This document shows positions 6,441 through 14,600 of a stretch of 20,328 nt of DNA, piece by piece. The stretch's first letter is position 1; the number at the start of each line of letters is the position of its first letter. Under the pieces are notes generated by a model. That model worked only from the letters and a program-made list of their open reading frames with translations. It was not told the DNA's origin and did not search any database. Origin of the DNA: GCA-020348365 sp964347995 (GTDB lineage Archaea > Thermoproteota > Bathyarchaeia > Bathyarchaeales > Bathyarchaeaceae); contig CAYGBA010000025.1 in the NCBI GenBank assembly GCA_964347995.1, positions 1-20,328 on the forward strand, given 5' to 3'. The position numbers and the translations under genes are program-made.

Positions 6441-7256
6441 ATGATTCTAATTGTGGCTTCTGAAAGGGACATAGCCAGCATGAACATTAAACAACAAATC
6501 CTGAGCCATTACAAGTTTGAGAAACTCTCCGAATCATTCGATGAAAATCCTGTTTATCTGAAGAGACTTCAGGACAGCGAGATCAGAATGCTATGTATCA
6601 AGGAAGACCTGATCAACTCGCAGTCCATCACAGATTTCTTCAGTCCACAGTTGCTGATCTTTGTATCCAGACACAGCAGCGCCAGTGGAATCCCAACGCT
6701 CTCGGTTCACACTCCGGGAAACCTAGGGGCGGCGAGGTTCGGTGGCATTCCTAGGAGAGTTTCTGTATCCCCTGCAAGTGCAATGAAGGATGCGCTTGTA
6801 GAGATGGCGAGGATGAAAGAGAAAGTGGAATTGGACTATGCGGTTTCCTACGAGGCTACGCATCACGGACCTTCCTTAGATGTGCCCACCATGTTCGTCG
6901 AGGTTGGGAGTTCAGCTCAGCAGTGGAGAGATGAGAGGGCGGCTGAGGTTGTTGCTCATGCTGCGATGGCGGCGGCTTCCGAAGTGTCAAGATACCCAGT
7001 TGCGTTGGGCATTGGAGGTCCACACTATAGTGCAAAGTTCACTCGAATTGCGCTGACCAAAGAAATAGCCTTCGGTCACATGATACCTAAATACGCCGTC
7101 TCAGGGATGGACTTGGACATTGTAACACAATGTGTCGAGAGGACGACGGAAAAGGTGCACACTGTGATTCTCGACTGGAAGGGGATTCGTGGTGCAGACA
7201 AAAAGAAACTTGGAACGATATTGAAGGAGATCGGTGTACCTATAGAAAAGGTGTAG
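6441..7256 (+). CDS. dtdA: D-aminoacyl-tRNA deacylase, archaeal DTD2/GEK1 type
   Basis: The product matches the archaeal and plant DTD2 family, which hydrolyses D-amino acids from mischarged tRNAs. From ATG 6441 it begins MILIVASERDIASMNIKQQI, the typical family start, and is 271 residues long; the frame is open back to 6360 but the extra 27 residues are not family-like. Conserved metal and substrate motifs are visible: SRHSSASGIPTLSVHTPGN, then EATHHGPSLDVPTMFVEVGS, and GIGGPHYSAKFT. It works on the same aminoacyl-tRNA pool that AlaRS and LeuRS downstream supply. The position is notable because ftsY is commonly followed by secE in archaea. Confidence 0.93.
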   Translation: MILIVASERDIASMNIKQQILSHYKFEKLSESFDENPVYLKRLQDSEIRMLCIKEDLINSQSITDFFSPQLLIFVSRHSSASGIPTLSVHTPGNLGAARFGGIPRRVSVSPASAMKDALVEMARMKEKVELDYAVSYEATHHGPSLDVPTMFVEVGSSAQQWRDERAAEVVAHAAMAAASEVSRYPVALGIGGPHYSAKFTRIALTKEIAFGHMIPKYAVSGMDLDIVTQCVERTTEKVHTVILDWKGIRGADKKKLGTILKEIGVPIEKV

Positions 7257-7274
7257 AACAGTTTATGCGCGAAC

Positions 7275-7282
7275 TTTTTATT
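7275..7282 (+). promoter_or_regulatory. TATA box of the UbiA-family gene
   Basis: TTTTTATT about 32-39 bases before ATG 7314 fits an archaeal promoter with a short leader, suggesting that the prenyltransferase is transcribed separately from dtdA. Confidence 0.4.
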
Positions 7283-7313
7283 TCAGTCGATTCTGTGGAC
7301 TATTGACAATTCA

Positions 7314-8282
7314 ATGTTCGAAACCATGAAATCGCTTGGTACTGTTTCCAGAGCAGAGTTCCTACTACCTAATTTAGGATCGCTCATCATGGGACTTGGC
7401 TGGGGAGCAATACCGTCCACAAGCATTGGTGAATTGGTGGTTATGATAATCTTGTCGTTTGCCATAATCAATCTAAGCTCTGCCATCGGTGCACAAGCCA
7501 ACACCCTTTCAGACCGCGAATTAGATTCGAAGGATGAGCGCAAGAAACAACTTGTCAAAGCAATGAATTCTTTCGGACCGAAACGACTGAAAAAAGTGCT
7601 ATTCATCGAGTTTGCTCTTACTCTGATTCTGGTCTTTCTATTCATGTTAATTCAGCAGAAGCCCATTTTTCTGCTCCTGTGGATAGTTGGAATCTGCTTG
7701 GGCTGTGCCTATTCTCTTCCACCGATAAGACTAAAATCCAAAGACTGGCTGGCGGCGATCTCGCTAATTCTTGTACTCGCTGTCTTCCCAGTGCTATTCG
7801 CCTACTACACTTTCACAACCGAAATGAACCCCTTCTTCCTCGTGTCGCTAATAGGGCTCGCTCTGACTGTATATGGTGTGATAATCCCAACTGAAATTCG
7901 AGATTACTTTGGAGACAAAGCAATGGGCATCGAAACCATGACGGTGCGCCTAGGACTTGTTAAGGCTTCTTTGCTAGGCATTGTGTTGCTGACCGCAGGC
8001 GCCATACTCACCGGAACAGCCTTCTTACTCGAGTGGGCTCATGGGCGACACTCATGGTTGAGTGTCTTCCTGCTCGCTGTACCGGTTGCCGTCATATTTG
8101 TTCTAAGAAAGTTCAAGAAGCTCTACTCTCTATCTAAAGAACACGCGTCCTCAAGGAGCCAAAGCGCTGTAGCAGAGGACATTGAAAGTTTGTCTGCGCA
8201 CAATCCCCAGTGGATAATGCTGGTCACACAAACATACAGCCTCATGTCGATTATACTACTTTTAAGCAAATTCTTGCTCTAG
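7314..8282 (+). CDS. UbiA-family membrane prenyltransferase
   Basis: This 322-residue hydrophobic protein is a UbiA-superfamily enzyme, which transfers isoprenoid diphosphates onto aromatic or polar acceptors within the membrane. Both Mg-binding motifs are clear: N63-x3-D67-x3-D71 (NTLSDRELD) and D197-x3-D201 (RDYFGDK). The YSLPPIRLK motif follows the first at 133-141. Seven to nine hydrophobic segments are visible. A hydrophilic stretch at about 270-298, before the last membrane helix, is longer than I would expect. In archaea, relatives make the ether lipid digeranylgeranylglyceryl phosphate, quinones or heme o; I cannot decide which from sequence alone. ATG 7314 is used; ATG 7326 is possible. 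Confidence 0.85.
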   Translation: MFETMKSLGTVSRAEFLLPNLGSLIMGLGWGAIPSTSIGELVVMIILSFAIINLSSAIGAQANTLSDRELDSKDERKKQLVKAMNSFGPKRLKKVLFIEFALTLILVFLFMLIQQKPIFLLLWIVGICLGCAYSLPPIRLKSKDWLAAISLILVLAVFPVLFAYYTFTTEMNPFFLVSLIGLALTVYGVIIPTEIRDYFGDKAMGIETMTVRLGLVKASLLGIVLLTAGAILTGTAFLLEWAHGRHSWLSVFLLAVPVAVIFVLRKFKKLYSLSKEHASSRSQSAVAEDIESLSAHNPQWIMLVTQTYSLMSIILLLSKFLL

Positions 8283-8305
8283 CAGCGCTTGCATGCGAAA
8301 ATACC

Positions 8306-8314
8306 TTTTTATAT
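8306..8314 (+). promoter_or_regulatory. TATA box of the SecE-Spt5-L11 operon
   Basis: TTTTTATAT only about 20-28 bases before ATG 8334, so initiation would fall at or very near the start codon and the secE message is probably leaderless or nearly so. Confidence 0.5.
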
Positions 8315-8333
8315 CAGAACTAATTGTTGAAGG

Positions 8334-8525
8334 ATGCGATTAACGATGGGACTGAGGTCATTTCTCGGGTCATGCGCAAGACTGCTAAAGCTTGCCACAA
8401 AGCCGGGCAAGAGCGAGCTCTGGCTCTCGATAAAGATCTGTTTTCTCGGCACATTTGCGATTGGAGGAATAGGGTTCATAATCAAGCTCATAGCAAGCAT
8501 ACTGACGCCGGGAGGCGGAACATAG
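8334..8525 (+). CDS. secE: Preprotein translocase subunit SecE (Sec61 gamma)
   Basis: A 63-residue protein with the SecE/Sec61-gamma layout: a short amphipathic N-terminal helix, the KLATKPGKSELWLSIKI hinge with its conserved KP and E, and a single membrane segment (about residues 32-55, ending LIASILTP). SecE clamps SecY and is essential for protein export. ATG 8334 opens the frame; ATG 8346 gives MGLRSFL, equally family-like, and is preferable if transcription begins at about 8335 as the TATA box suggests. It precedes spt5 by 12 bases, the standard archaeal order. Confidence 0.92.
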   Translation: MRLTMGLRSFLGSCARLLKLATKPGKSELWLSIKICFLGTFAIGGIGFIIKLIASILTPGGGT

Positions 8526-8537
8526 CAGGGAACTTCT

Positions 8538-9011
8538 ATGGAAGAGCGAAAGTTCTCCTCAGCGATCTTCACAGTAAGGACCACGGCTGGACAAGAGAAG
8601 AACGTGGCAAACCTTTTGGCAGCCAAAGTAAAAACCAACAACTTATCCATAAAAGCCATTCTTGTACCGGAGACGCTGAAGGGCTACGTATTCATCGAGG
8701 CAGAGGGACCACACGTCGTCGATGAGGCAATAGGCGGAATCAAACACGTCAGATCCAGAGTCCCAGGAATCGTGACCTTCCCCGAGGTCGAGAGATATAT
8801 CGTCGCGAAGCCTATGATCGAGGAGCTGGATGTCAGAGACATCGTAGAGGTCGTGAGCGGTCCCTTCAAAGGAATGAGAGCCAAGATAACGCGGGTAGAC
8901 GAAACAAAGGAGGAGGTGGTCCTTGAGCTGCTGGAGGCAACCTTCACCCTACCCATAACGGTTCACGCCGACTACGTAAAAGTTGTAGAGAAGGGAGAAG
9001 TGGTAGAGTGA
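8538..9011 (+). CDS. spt5: Transcription elongation factor Spt5 (NusG homologue)
   Basis: The 157-residue protein is archaeal Spt5: an NGN domain (about residues 8-90: FTVRTTAGQEKNVANLLAAK to PGIVTFPEVER) followed by a KOW domain (about 98-150, with DIVEVVSGPFKGMRAKITRVD). With Spt4 it binds the RNA polymerase clamp, raises processivity, and its KOW domain can contact the ribosome. Length is standard. ATG 8538 follows an AGGGA ribosome site. The stop is separated from the L11 start by a single base, so the two are coupled. Confidence 0.95.
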   Translation: MEERKFSSAIFTVRTTAGQEKNVANLLAAKVKTNNLSIKAILVPETLKGYVFIEAEGPHVVDEAIGGIKHVRSRVPGIVTFPEVERYIVAKPMIEELDVRDIVEVVSGPFKGMRAKITRVDETKEEVVLELLEATFTLPITVHADYVKVVEKGEVVE

Positions 9012-9012
9012 G

Positions 9013-9507
9013 ATGAGCGAGAAGAAAGTTGTTGAGACATTGGTCAGTGGCGGGAAAGCAACCGCGGGGCCTCCTCTGGGCCCCGCTCTGGGCCCACTGG
9101 GAGTAAACGTCCTCGCCATCGTGAACAAGATCAACGAAATAACAAAGAAGTATTCCGGTATGAAGGTTCCTGTGAAAATCGTTGTAGATGTGGAAACGAA
9201 GGAATTCGAGGTCAGCGTTGGAACACCTACAACCTCGGCGTTAGTTATTAGCGAGTTGGGGATTGAGAAGGGTTCAGGAGCTCCAAAGACCGAAAAGGTT
9301 GGAAATCTCTCTCTTGCCCAAATCATTCAGGTAGCCAAAGATAAGGGCGATACGCTTCTCGCTAGAAGTCTGAGGGCAGCGGCTAAGGAGGTTCTAGGCA
9401 CTTGCGTCAGCATGGGTGTGACTGTGGAAGACAAGGATCCACGTGAGGTGCAAGTGGAAATAGATGAAGGAAAGCACGACGACCTGTTCGTGGAGGAAGG
9501 GACGTAA
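9013..9507 (+). CDS. rpl11: Large-subunit ribosomal protein uL11
   Basis: L11 binds the GTPase-associated centre of 23S rRNA at the base of the P stalk. The 164-residue product shows the N-terminal signature GGKATAGPPLGPALGPLG, the linker, and the C-terminal RNA-binding domain with LSLAQIIQVAKDKGDTLL and the VLGTCVSMGVTVE motif. An acidic tail (EGKHDDLFVEEGT) ends it, as in other archaea. ATG 9013 is one base beyond the spt5 stop. A new promoter immediately follows the gene, so secE-spt5-L11 and L1-L10-L12 may be partly independent units. Confidence 0.96.
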   Translation: MSEKKVVETLVSGGKATAGPPLGPALGPLGVNVLAIVNKINEITKKYSGMKVPVKIVVDVETKEFEVSVGTPTTSALVISELGIEKGSGAPKTEKVGNLSLAQIIQVAKDKGDTLLARSLRAAAKEVLGTCVSMGVTVEDKDPREVQVEIDEGKHDDLFVEEGT

Positions 9508-9511
9508 CAAT

Positions 9512-9520
9512 CTTTTTATA
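9512..9520 (+). promoter_or_regulatory. TATA box of the L1-L10-L12 operon
   Basis: CTTTTTATA starts five bases after the L11 stop. Initiation near 9543-9547 agrees with a start at ATG 9558 and makes the upstream ATG 9522 an unlikely start, because it would lie upstream of the transcript. A separate L1-L10-L12 unit is known from methanogens. Confidence 0.6.
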
Positions 9521-9557
9521 AATGGCTTCCGTAGGTTTCTGGTTCGAGGCTTCAGAG

Positions 9558-10208
9558 ATGCCACTGAATGATGAGAGGCTCCTTCAGGCAATCAAAGAAG
9601 TTAAGGATAAGTCGGAGAAAAGAAATTTCAACCAATCCATAGAACTGATCATAAACCTGCGAGACATAGATCCAAAAAAGCCTGAAAGCAGAATTCAGGA
9701 ACTAATCGGGTTGCCCCACCCAACGGAAAAGGAGAATAGAATATGCGTCTTTGCATCTGGTGAGATGGCGTTAAGAGCAAAAAAGGCAGGCGCAGATTCG
9801 GTTGTTGAAAGACCTGAGCTTGAAGGTATGATGGGTGACAAGAAGCGCCAGAGAAATCTGGTGAAAACATATGATTTCTTCATAGCAGAGGCACCATTGA
9901 TGCCGTTGATAGGGAAGGTTCTGGGCGCAGTCCTAGGGCCAAAAGGGAAGATGCCTACGCCAGTGCCTCCAACAGCAGACATAGTCGAGCACATAAAGAG
10001 ATATCGCAAAATGGTACTAGTAAGACTGCGGGGACAACCAGTTCTCCAATGCCGTGTTGGAACAGAAAAGATGGCAGAGAAAGAAATAGCCGAAAACGTT
10101 CAAGCGGTAATGAGAACTATTGAGAGGAAACTCAGAAGAGGAATAAAAAACGTCAGATCAGCATATCTTAAAACAACCATGGGGCCGTCGGTCAAAGTTA
10201 GTCTATAG
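9558..10208 (+). CDS. rpl1: Large-subunit ribosomal protein uL1
   Basis: L1 binds the mobile L1 stalk of 23S rRNA and helps release deacylated tRNA; in methanogens it also represses its own operon by binding mRNA. From ATG 9558 the product is 216 residues, the usual archaeal length, beginning MPLNDERLLQAIKEVK. The frame opens at ATG 9522, but GAGG eight bases before 9558 and the promoter position favour 9558. Domain I segments (SIELIINLRDID; MGPSVKVSL at the end) flank domain II (ICVFASGEMA to LGPKGKMPTPVPP). The L10 gene follows after 11 bases. Confidence 0.95.
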   Translation: MPLNDERLLQAIKEVKDKSEKRNFNQSIELIINLRDIDPKKPESRIQELIGLPHPTEKENRICVFASGEMALRAKKAGADSVVERPELEGMMGDKKRQRNLVKTYDFFIAEAPLMPLIGKVLGAVLGPKGKMPTPVPPTADIVEHIKRYRKMVLVRLRGQPVLQCRVGTEKMAEKEIAENVQAVMRTIERKLRRGIKNVRSAYLKTTMGPSVKVSL

Positions 10209-10219
10209 GTAGGTAACTC

Positions 10220-11092
10220 ATGTCTATGCGCCATAATCCTCAGGAAAAGGCAAGAGAAGTTGAGGAAATAAGGAGCCTCATTCAAGAACACAAGGTTATC
10301 GGAACCGCAAGCCTCCAAAAAGTTAGGGCTCCACAGCTCCAAGAGCTGAGGAGGAAGCTACAGGACAGCGCACATTTCCGTGTTGTCAAGAACACGATAA
10401 TTAAAAGATCGATTGAGAAATGCAAAAACAAGCCTGAATTGGAAAAATTGGGCGAAAACCTGATCGGATCTAATATCTTCCTCTTCACCAACGTAAACCC
10501 CTTCAGACTGGCTTTACTGCTTCAAAAGAGTAAGGTAGAAACAACTGCACGAGCTGGAGATATGGCAGCTCATGACGTTACTGTTCCAGCTGGAAATACT
10601 GGACTGCCTCCGGGGCCAATCATTAGCCAGCTTGGTTCAGTTGGCTTGCCCACCAGAATAGAGGCTGGAAGCGTCTGGATAAGCCGGGATACGTTAGTGG
10701 TGAGAGAGGGAGAGGCCATATCGGCGAGACTGGCGACCGTGCTCTCCAAGCTCGGCATAAAATCTGTCGAGATAGGGCTTACGCTGAAGACAGCTTATGA
10801 CGATGGCCTATTCATCGGCGAAGAGCAGCTACAACTAGATCTAGAAGAAGTTCAGCGAAGCATTCAGGAAGCCCATACCTATGCCTTTAGCATGTCGCTG
10901 AATGCAGCGTATCCGCTTTCGGAAAACATCTCTCTTCTCCTTCAAAGAGCACAATATGAGGGCTATGGTCTGGCTCTGAGTGCGGGCATAGTTTCTCGGG
11001 ACACAGTAGCCCACCTCATAAGAAGGGCTCATACAGAAATGCTAGGCCTACTATCCAGATGCCAAGGATATTCCGAGGTGGGACGTGCATGA
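10220..11092 (+). CDS. rpl10: Large-subunit ribosomal protein uL10 (P0), lacking the usual acidic C-terminal tail
   Basis: The 290-residue protein is the P-stalk base L10/P0. The rRNA-binding N-terminal domain runs from about 1-105 and 185-215 (HFRVVKNTIIKRSIEK and LGENLIGSNIFLFT are typical), with the archaeal/eukaryotic insert domain (about 110-180, containing PAGNTGLPPGP) between. The C-terminal spine has three helical units (about 217-282: QEAHTYAFSMSLNAAY, QRAQYEGYGLALSAG, RRAHTEMLGLLSR) that should hold three L12 dimers. It then stops after QGYSEVGRA, without the Ala/Glu-rich hinge and LGALFG-type tip that archaeal P0 commonly shares with L12. No frame downstream supplies such a tail. 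Start ATG 10220 follows an AGGTAGG site. Confidence 0.93.
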   Translation: MSMRHNPQEKAREVEEIRSLIQEHKVIGTASLQKVRAPQLQELRRKLQDSAHFRVVKNTIIKRSIEKCKNKPELEKLGENLIGSNIFLFTNVNPFRLALLLQKSKVETTARAGDMAAHDVTVPAGNTGLPPGPIISQLGSVGLPTRIEAGSVWISRDTLVVREGEAISARLATVLSKLGIKSVEIGLTLKTAYDDGLFIGEEQLQLDLEEVQRSIQEAHTYAFSMSLNAAYPLSENISLLLQRAQYEGYGLALSAGIVSRDTVAHLIRRAHTEMLGLLSRCQGYSEVGRA

Positions 11093-11101
11093 CTCCTACC
11101 A

Positions 11102-11119
11102 CTAGACGAACGCGTCTAG
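11102..11119 (+). promoter_or_regulatory. Perfect hairpin just after the L10 stop
   Basis: CTAGACG, loop AACG, CGTCTAG: a 7-base-pair perfect stem with a four-base loop, ten bases after the L10 stop codon. There is no T-run after it, so it is not an obvious terminator; it could be a processing or stability element. Confidence 0.4.
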
Positions 11120-11173
11120 CCACTTGCGCTTGCCAAGACACACAGGTAACAAGAGTGCTAAGCTTAAGTAGAG

Positions 11174-11191
11174 GATTGGCTATCACCAATC
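11174..11191 (+). promoter_or_regulatory. Hairpin containing an anti-Shine-Dalgarno-like segment before L12
   Basis: GATTGG, loop CTATCA, CCAATC: a 6-base-pair perfect stem. The segment TCACCA (11183-11188), partly in its 3' arm, is the exact complement of TGGTGA (11251-11256), which holds the L12 ribosome site, so the two pairings exclude each other. Confidence 0.35.
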
Positions 11192-11262
11192 AAAAGATTT
11201 CATGTATTTCGCTCAGAAAGGTTGAAAAGGAAGACCGTGAAAAGAGGGGATGGTGAAAGGTT

Positions 11263-11577
11263 ATGGAATATGTATACGCCGCAATGCTCTTACATAGGGC
11301 TGGAAAAGAGATCGACGAAAAGAATCTGAAAGATGTTCTCACAGCCGCTGGCATAAACGCAGACTCTGTTAGGGTTAAAGCCCTCGTAGCCTCACTGGCA
11401 GAAGTTGATATCGACGAGGCGATCAAGAGTTCGCCAGCTTTTATGACGGCTGCTCCAACTGCCGCTCCTGCACCAGCAGCCGTGGAGAAACCCGCTAAAG
11501 AGGAGAAAGAGAAGAAGGAAGAGGAGAAGGAGAAAGAAGAGGCGGCGATGGAAGGTCTCGGAGCTCTATTCGGATAG
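11263..11577 (+). CDS. rpl12: Large-subunit ribosomal protein P1 (archaeal L12)
   Basis: The 104-residue acidic stalk protein has the P1/P2 layout: N-terminal dimerisation helices (MEYVYAAMLLHRAGKEI to about residue 58), an Ala/Pro hinge (TAAPTAAPAPAA, about 62-73), a Lys/Glu-rich linker, and the EGLGALFG tip that recruits EF1A, EF2 and other translational GTPases. Dimers bind the helical spine of L10. The start is well fixed by GGTGA six bases before ATG 11263. The gene lies 170 bases after L10, a long gap for an operon, and the gap carries two perfect hairpins. Confidence 0.96.
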   Translation: MEYVYAAMLLHRAGKEIDEKNLKDVLTAAGINADSVRVKALVASLAEVDIDEAIKSSPAFMTAAPTAAPAPAAVEKPAKEEKEKKEEEKEKEEAAMEGLGALFG

Positions 11578-11721
11578 CAGTTCCCGTCTTGTGATGCTGA
11601 AATTCGGAATCTTCTCCTCAAAAGTTTGCAAATCGCCTTCAGGTTACATTGTAAAACAGCTCCAATTCCCTTAAACATTTAATTTCGGATCTCCTAGTCT
11701 TATTGCTATGAGGAATACACT

Positions 11722-14508
11722 TTGAGACGTTTTCCAGAGAGCGAGTATCACGTTCCCTTCTTTGATGAGTACGAATACATTCGAAAGCTTTGCCCAGTTT
11801 GTGGTGAATATTTCTGGACACAGAACCCCGACCAAGAAACATGTGGTGAGGCCACAGCAGAGGGCTGTGCACCTTTAACCTTTATCCACAATTCACCTAC
11901 GCGCAAAGAATACAACCTACGAGAGATGCGTGAGGCTTTCCTATCCTTCTTTGAGAAGCGTGGGCACAAAAGAATCAAGCCCTATCCAGTTGTGGCTAGG
12001 TGGAGAGACGATCTATATCTAACAAGCGCCAGCATCGTTGATTTTCAACCGTATGTTACCAACGGAATAGCGCCTCCTCCAGCGAATCCCTTAGTGATAA
12101 GCCAACCGTGCATAAGACTTGTGGATGTTGATAATGTGGGTCCAACCTTCGGTCGGCATCTGACCATTTTTGAGATGGGTGGGCATCACGCCTTCAACTA
12201 CCCCGATGAAGACGTATACTGGAAAGATCAGACCGTGCGTTATCATCACGAGTTTGTGACAGAAGAGTTGGGGGTGAAGTCTGAGGATGTGATCTACAAG
12301 GAGGACGTATGGTCTGGTGGAGGAAACGCAGGACCAGATCTGGAGACAGTGATCCACGGACTCGAGGTTGCAACCCTAGTTTTCATGAAATTCAAGGTTG
12401 TCGACGGTGAGTTCATTGAGTTGCCCATACGAACTGTTGACACTGGATACGGGATAGACAGTCGATACACATGGCTTTCGCAGGGATCCGTTAGTTGCTT
12501 CCATTCATTATATGGTTCGATTTTGGATGAGATTATGAAGATGGCTGGCGTAGAGAGAGTTGACAATCATTTATTGGCGAGGGTAGCTGAGCTCTCTGGA
12601 CTAATGAGCCTAGAAAAGGCGGCTGACAGAAAGGCGGCACGAGGGAAGATCGCCAAACAGGTGGGAATGACTGTCGATGAGCTCAACAAGGCTCTACTCC
12701 CGATTGAGAACGTCTTTGCGATCCTAGATCACACAAAATGCTTGGCTTTCATGCTGGCTGAAGGTGTTGTGCCATCCAATGTAGGCGAGGGATATCTGAC
12801 ACGCCTCATGCTCCGACGAACTTATCGGCTGCTCAGAACTTTAGAAATCCAGGAAAGACTACCAGAAATCATCAGTATGCAAATAGACTTTTGGACACAA
12901 GACTTTCCATATGTAAAGAAGATGCAAGAAGGAATATTGGAAATTCTCGCAGTAGAGCAAGACAAGTTTGAGAAGACGATCAGGCGAGGAAATTCTCTTG
13001 TCAAGAGAATGGGACAAGAGTTGAAAGTCAAGGGAGTTCACACAATTCCTACGGAATTGCTCGTCGAATTATACGACTCACATGGACTTCCACCAGAAGT
13101 TGTCCAGGAAACTGCTGAGAAAGAGGGACTACAGGTTAGGAGGCCAGAGAACTTCTACTCGATGGTCGCTGAGAAGCACGAGCAACCGCCACCATCAAAA
13201 GAAGTGAAGGAAATAGAGGTTTTGGAATCAAAGGTTTCTGATCTCCCTGAAGCACGCATGTTGTACTACGAAAATCCGTATCTTCATCAATTTGAAGCAA
13301 ATGTCCTTCAAGTGTTAGATGATAAGAACGTGGTTCTAGATGAGACTGCTTTTTACCCTGAAGGGGGAGGACAACCCGCAGACAAAGGATACCTAGAATT
13401 TGGAAGGCAACGATCAGAGGTTGTGGATGTTCAGAAGGTCGGAAAAGTCATCATCCATACTTTGAAGGGACACGTTCCCAAAAAAGGGGATATTACGAAG
13501 GGAGTTATTAATTGGGAACGAAGAGGCAGCCTCATGAAGCATCACACGGCAACTCACCTCATCATGGGAGCCGCGAGACGGGTTCTCGGGGAGCATGTGT
13601 GGCAGTCGGGCTCTCAGAAAGGCGTCGATAAGACGAGACTGGACATATCACACTTCCGCCGTTTAACACCGGATGAGATACATGAAATAGAGAAGTTGGC
13701 AAACAACGCAGTCATCCAGAACATCCCAGTTGAAACAAGATGGATGCCTAGAGGAGAAGCCGAGAGGCTCTATGGCTTCAGACTCTACCAAGGTGGCGCA
13801 GTTCCGGGAAAAGAAATACGCGTCGTGAAAACCGGAGACTGGGAGGTTGAAGCCTGCGGTGGAACTCATCTCAAAAACACCGGAGAAATAGGATTCATCA
13901 AAATTGTTCACACGGAAAGGATTCAGGACGGCGTCGAGCGTATCGTCTTCAGCGCGGGGCTCCCAGCTCTAGAGGCTACCCAAGAGAACGAGAAACTACT
14001 CTGGGAACTTTCTGAAACGCTGAATGCACCTCGGGAAAAACTTGTAAGAACAGCAGAACGTCTTCTCAGGGAATGGAGAGAGGCACGCCGTGAAAGGAAA
14101 CGTCTTATCAAAGAACTGGCAGCGGTTCGAGAGGGCACCGAAGCAGGTGTGAAAAGAGAAACAACACAAATCGGAGAAGTAAAGTTTGAGCGGCTAGAAT
14201 TTGAGCAAATGGATGTTGACCGCATGATTGAAACTGCCAATGAAATAACTAGCGTGAGTCCAGATGCAGTTGTGGTTTGTTCTGGCGTGGACGAGAGAAT
14301 CGCAAGGATAGTAGTAATGGCTGGAAAGGATGCGCTGAATGTAGGGATAAACTCAGCTGAAGTCTCTGGTGTGGCAGCATCTGTGCTAGGGGGCGGAGGC
14401 AGCGGCAGACCTGATTTCGCTCAGGGAGGGGGAACTCTAGTTGAGAAGGTGCCGGAGGCGTTGGAAAAGGCTGAGGAGGCAGTAAGGAAACAGCTGAAGA
14501 AGAAATGA
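11722..14508 (+). CDS. alaS: Alanyl-tRNA synthetase (archaeal type)
   Basis: This 928-residue enzyme charges tRNA-Ala. It has the archaeal N-terminal cysteine cluster (C24-x2-C27, C41, C49) before the class II catalytic domain, seen in FLSFFEKRGHKRIKPYPVVARWRDD and the GGGNAGPDLE and DTGYGIDSRYTW segments. The editing domain carries the metal-binding motifs H608-x3-H612 (HTATH) and C712-x3-H716 (CGGTH), which clear Ser and Gly mischarging. The C-Ala domain ends with the glycine-rich GGGGSGRPDFAQGGG from residue 890. No motif is missing. TTG 11722 is the start; a GAGG site precedes it, and a five-codon open frame (11708-11725) overlaps it as TTGA. A 144-base spacer with an A/T-rich TATA-like patch near 11677-11684 separates it from L12. 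Confidence 0.96.
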   Translation: MRRFPESEYHVPFFDEYEYIRKLCPVCGEYFWTQNPDQETCGEATAEGCAPLTFIHNSPTRKEYNLREMREAFLSFFEKRGHKRIKPYPVVARWRDDLYLTSASIVDFQPYVTNGIAPPPANPLVISQPCIRLVDVDNVGPTFGRHLTIFEMGGHHAFNYPDEDVYWKDQTVRYHHEFVTEELGVKSEDVIYKEDVWSGGGNAGPDLETVIHGLEVATLVFMKFKVVDGEFIELPIRTVDTGYGIDSRYTWLSQGSVSCFHSLYGSILDEIMKMAGVERVDNHLLARVAELSGLMSLEKAADRKAARGKIAKQVGMTVDELNKALLPIENVFAILDHTKCLAFMLAEGVVPSNVGEGYLTRLMLRRTYRLLRTLEIQERLPEIISMQIDFWTQDFPYVKKMQEGILEILAVEQDKFEKTIRRGNSLVKRMGQELKVKGVHTIPTELLVELYDSHGLPPEVVQETAEKEGLQVRRPENFYSMVAEKHEQPPPSKEVKEIEVLESKVSDLPEARMLYYENPYLHQFEANVLQVLDDKNVVLDETAFYPEGGGQPADKGYLEFGRQRSEVVDVQKVGKVIIHTLKGHVPKKGDITKGVINWERRGSLMKHHTATHLIMGAARRVLGEHVWQSGSQKGVDKTRLDISHFRRLTPDEIHEIEKLANNAVIQNIPVETRWMPRGEAERLYGFRLYQGGAVPGKEIRVVKTGDWEVEACGGTHLKNTGEIGFIKIVHTERIQDGVERIVFSAGLPALEATQENEKLLWELSETLNAPREKLVRTAERLLREWREARRERKRLIKELAAVREGTEAGVKRETTQIGEVKFERLEFEQMDVDRMIETANEITSVSPDAVVVCSGVDERIARIVVMAGKDALNVGINSAEVSGVAASVLGGGGSGRPDFAQGGGTLVEKVPEALEKAEEAVRKQLKKK

Positions 14509-14592
14509 CAATAGGTTAAAATAGATCATTCCGAATATAACGTGATGGTGCCTGAGTATGAGGGATCGTTTCCTCTCCCAAGACTAGTAAGA

Positions 14593-14600
14593 CTTTTAAT
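14593..14600 (+). promoter_or_regulatory. TATA box of leuS
   Basis: CTTTTAAT centred about 28 bases before ATG 14625, so initiation should fall on or next to the start codon and the message is probably leaderless. No ribosome site precedes the ATG, which agrees with this. Confidence 0.55.

Noticed and set aside
9558..9600. L1 autoregulatory mRNA site near the start of the L1 gene
   Set aside because: A GAGGCT stretch (9575-9580) resembles one strand of the known methanogen L1 target as I remember it, but I could not draw a convincing second strand, so I do not claim it.
11059..11256. 65-codon frame overlapping the end of L10
   Set aside because: Checked as a possible frameshifted P0 tail; its product lacks the Ala-rich hinge and GALFG-type tip, and it overlaps the hairpins of the spacer.
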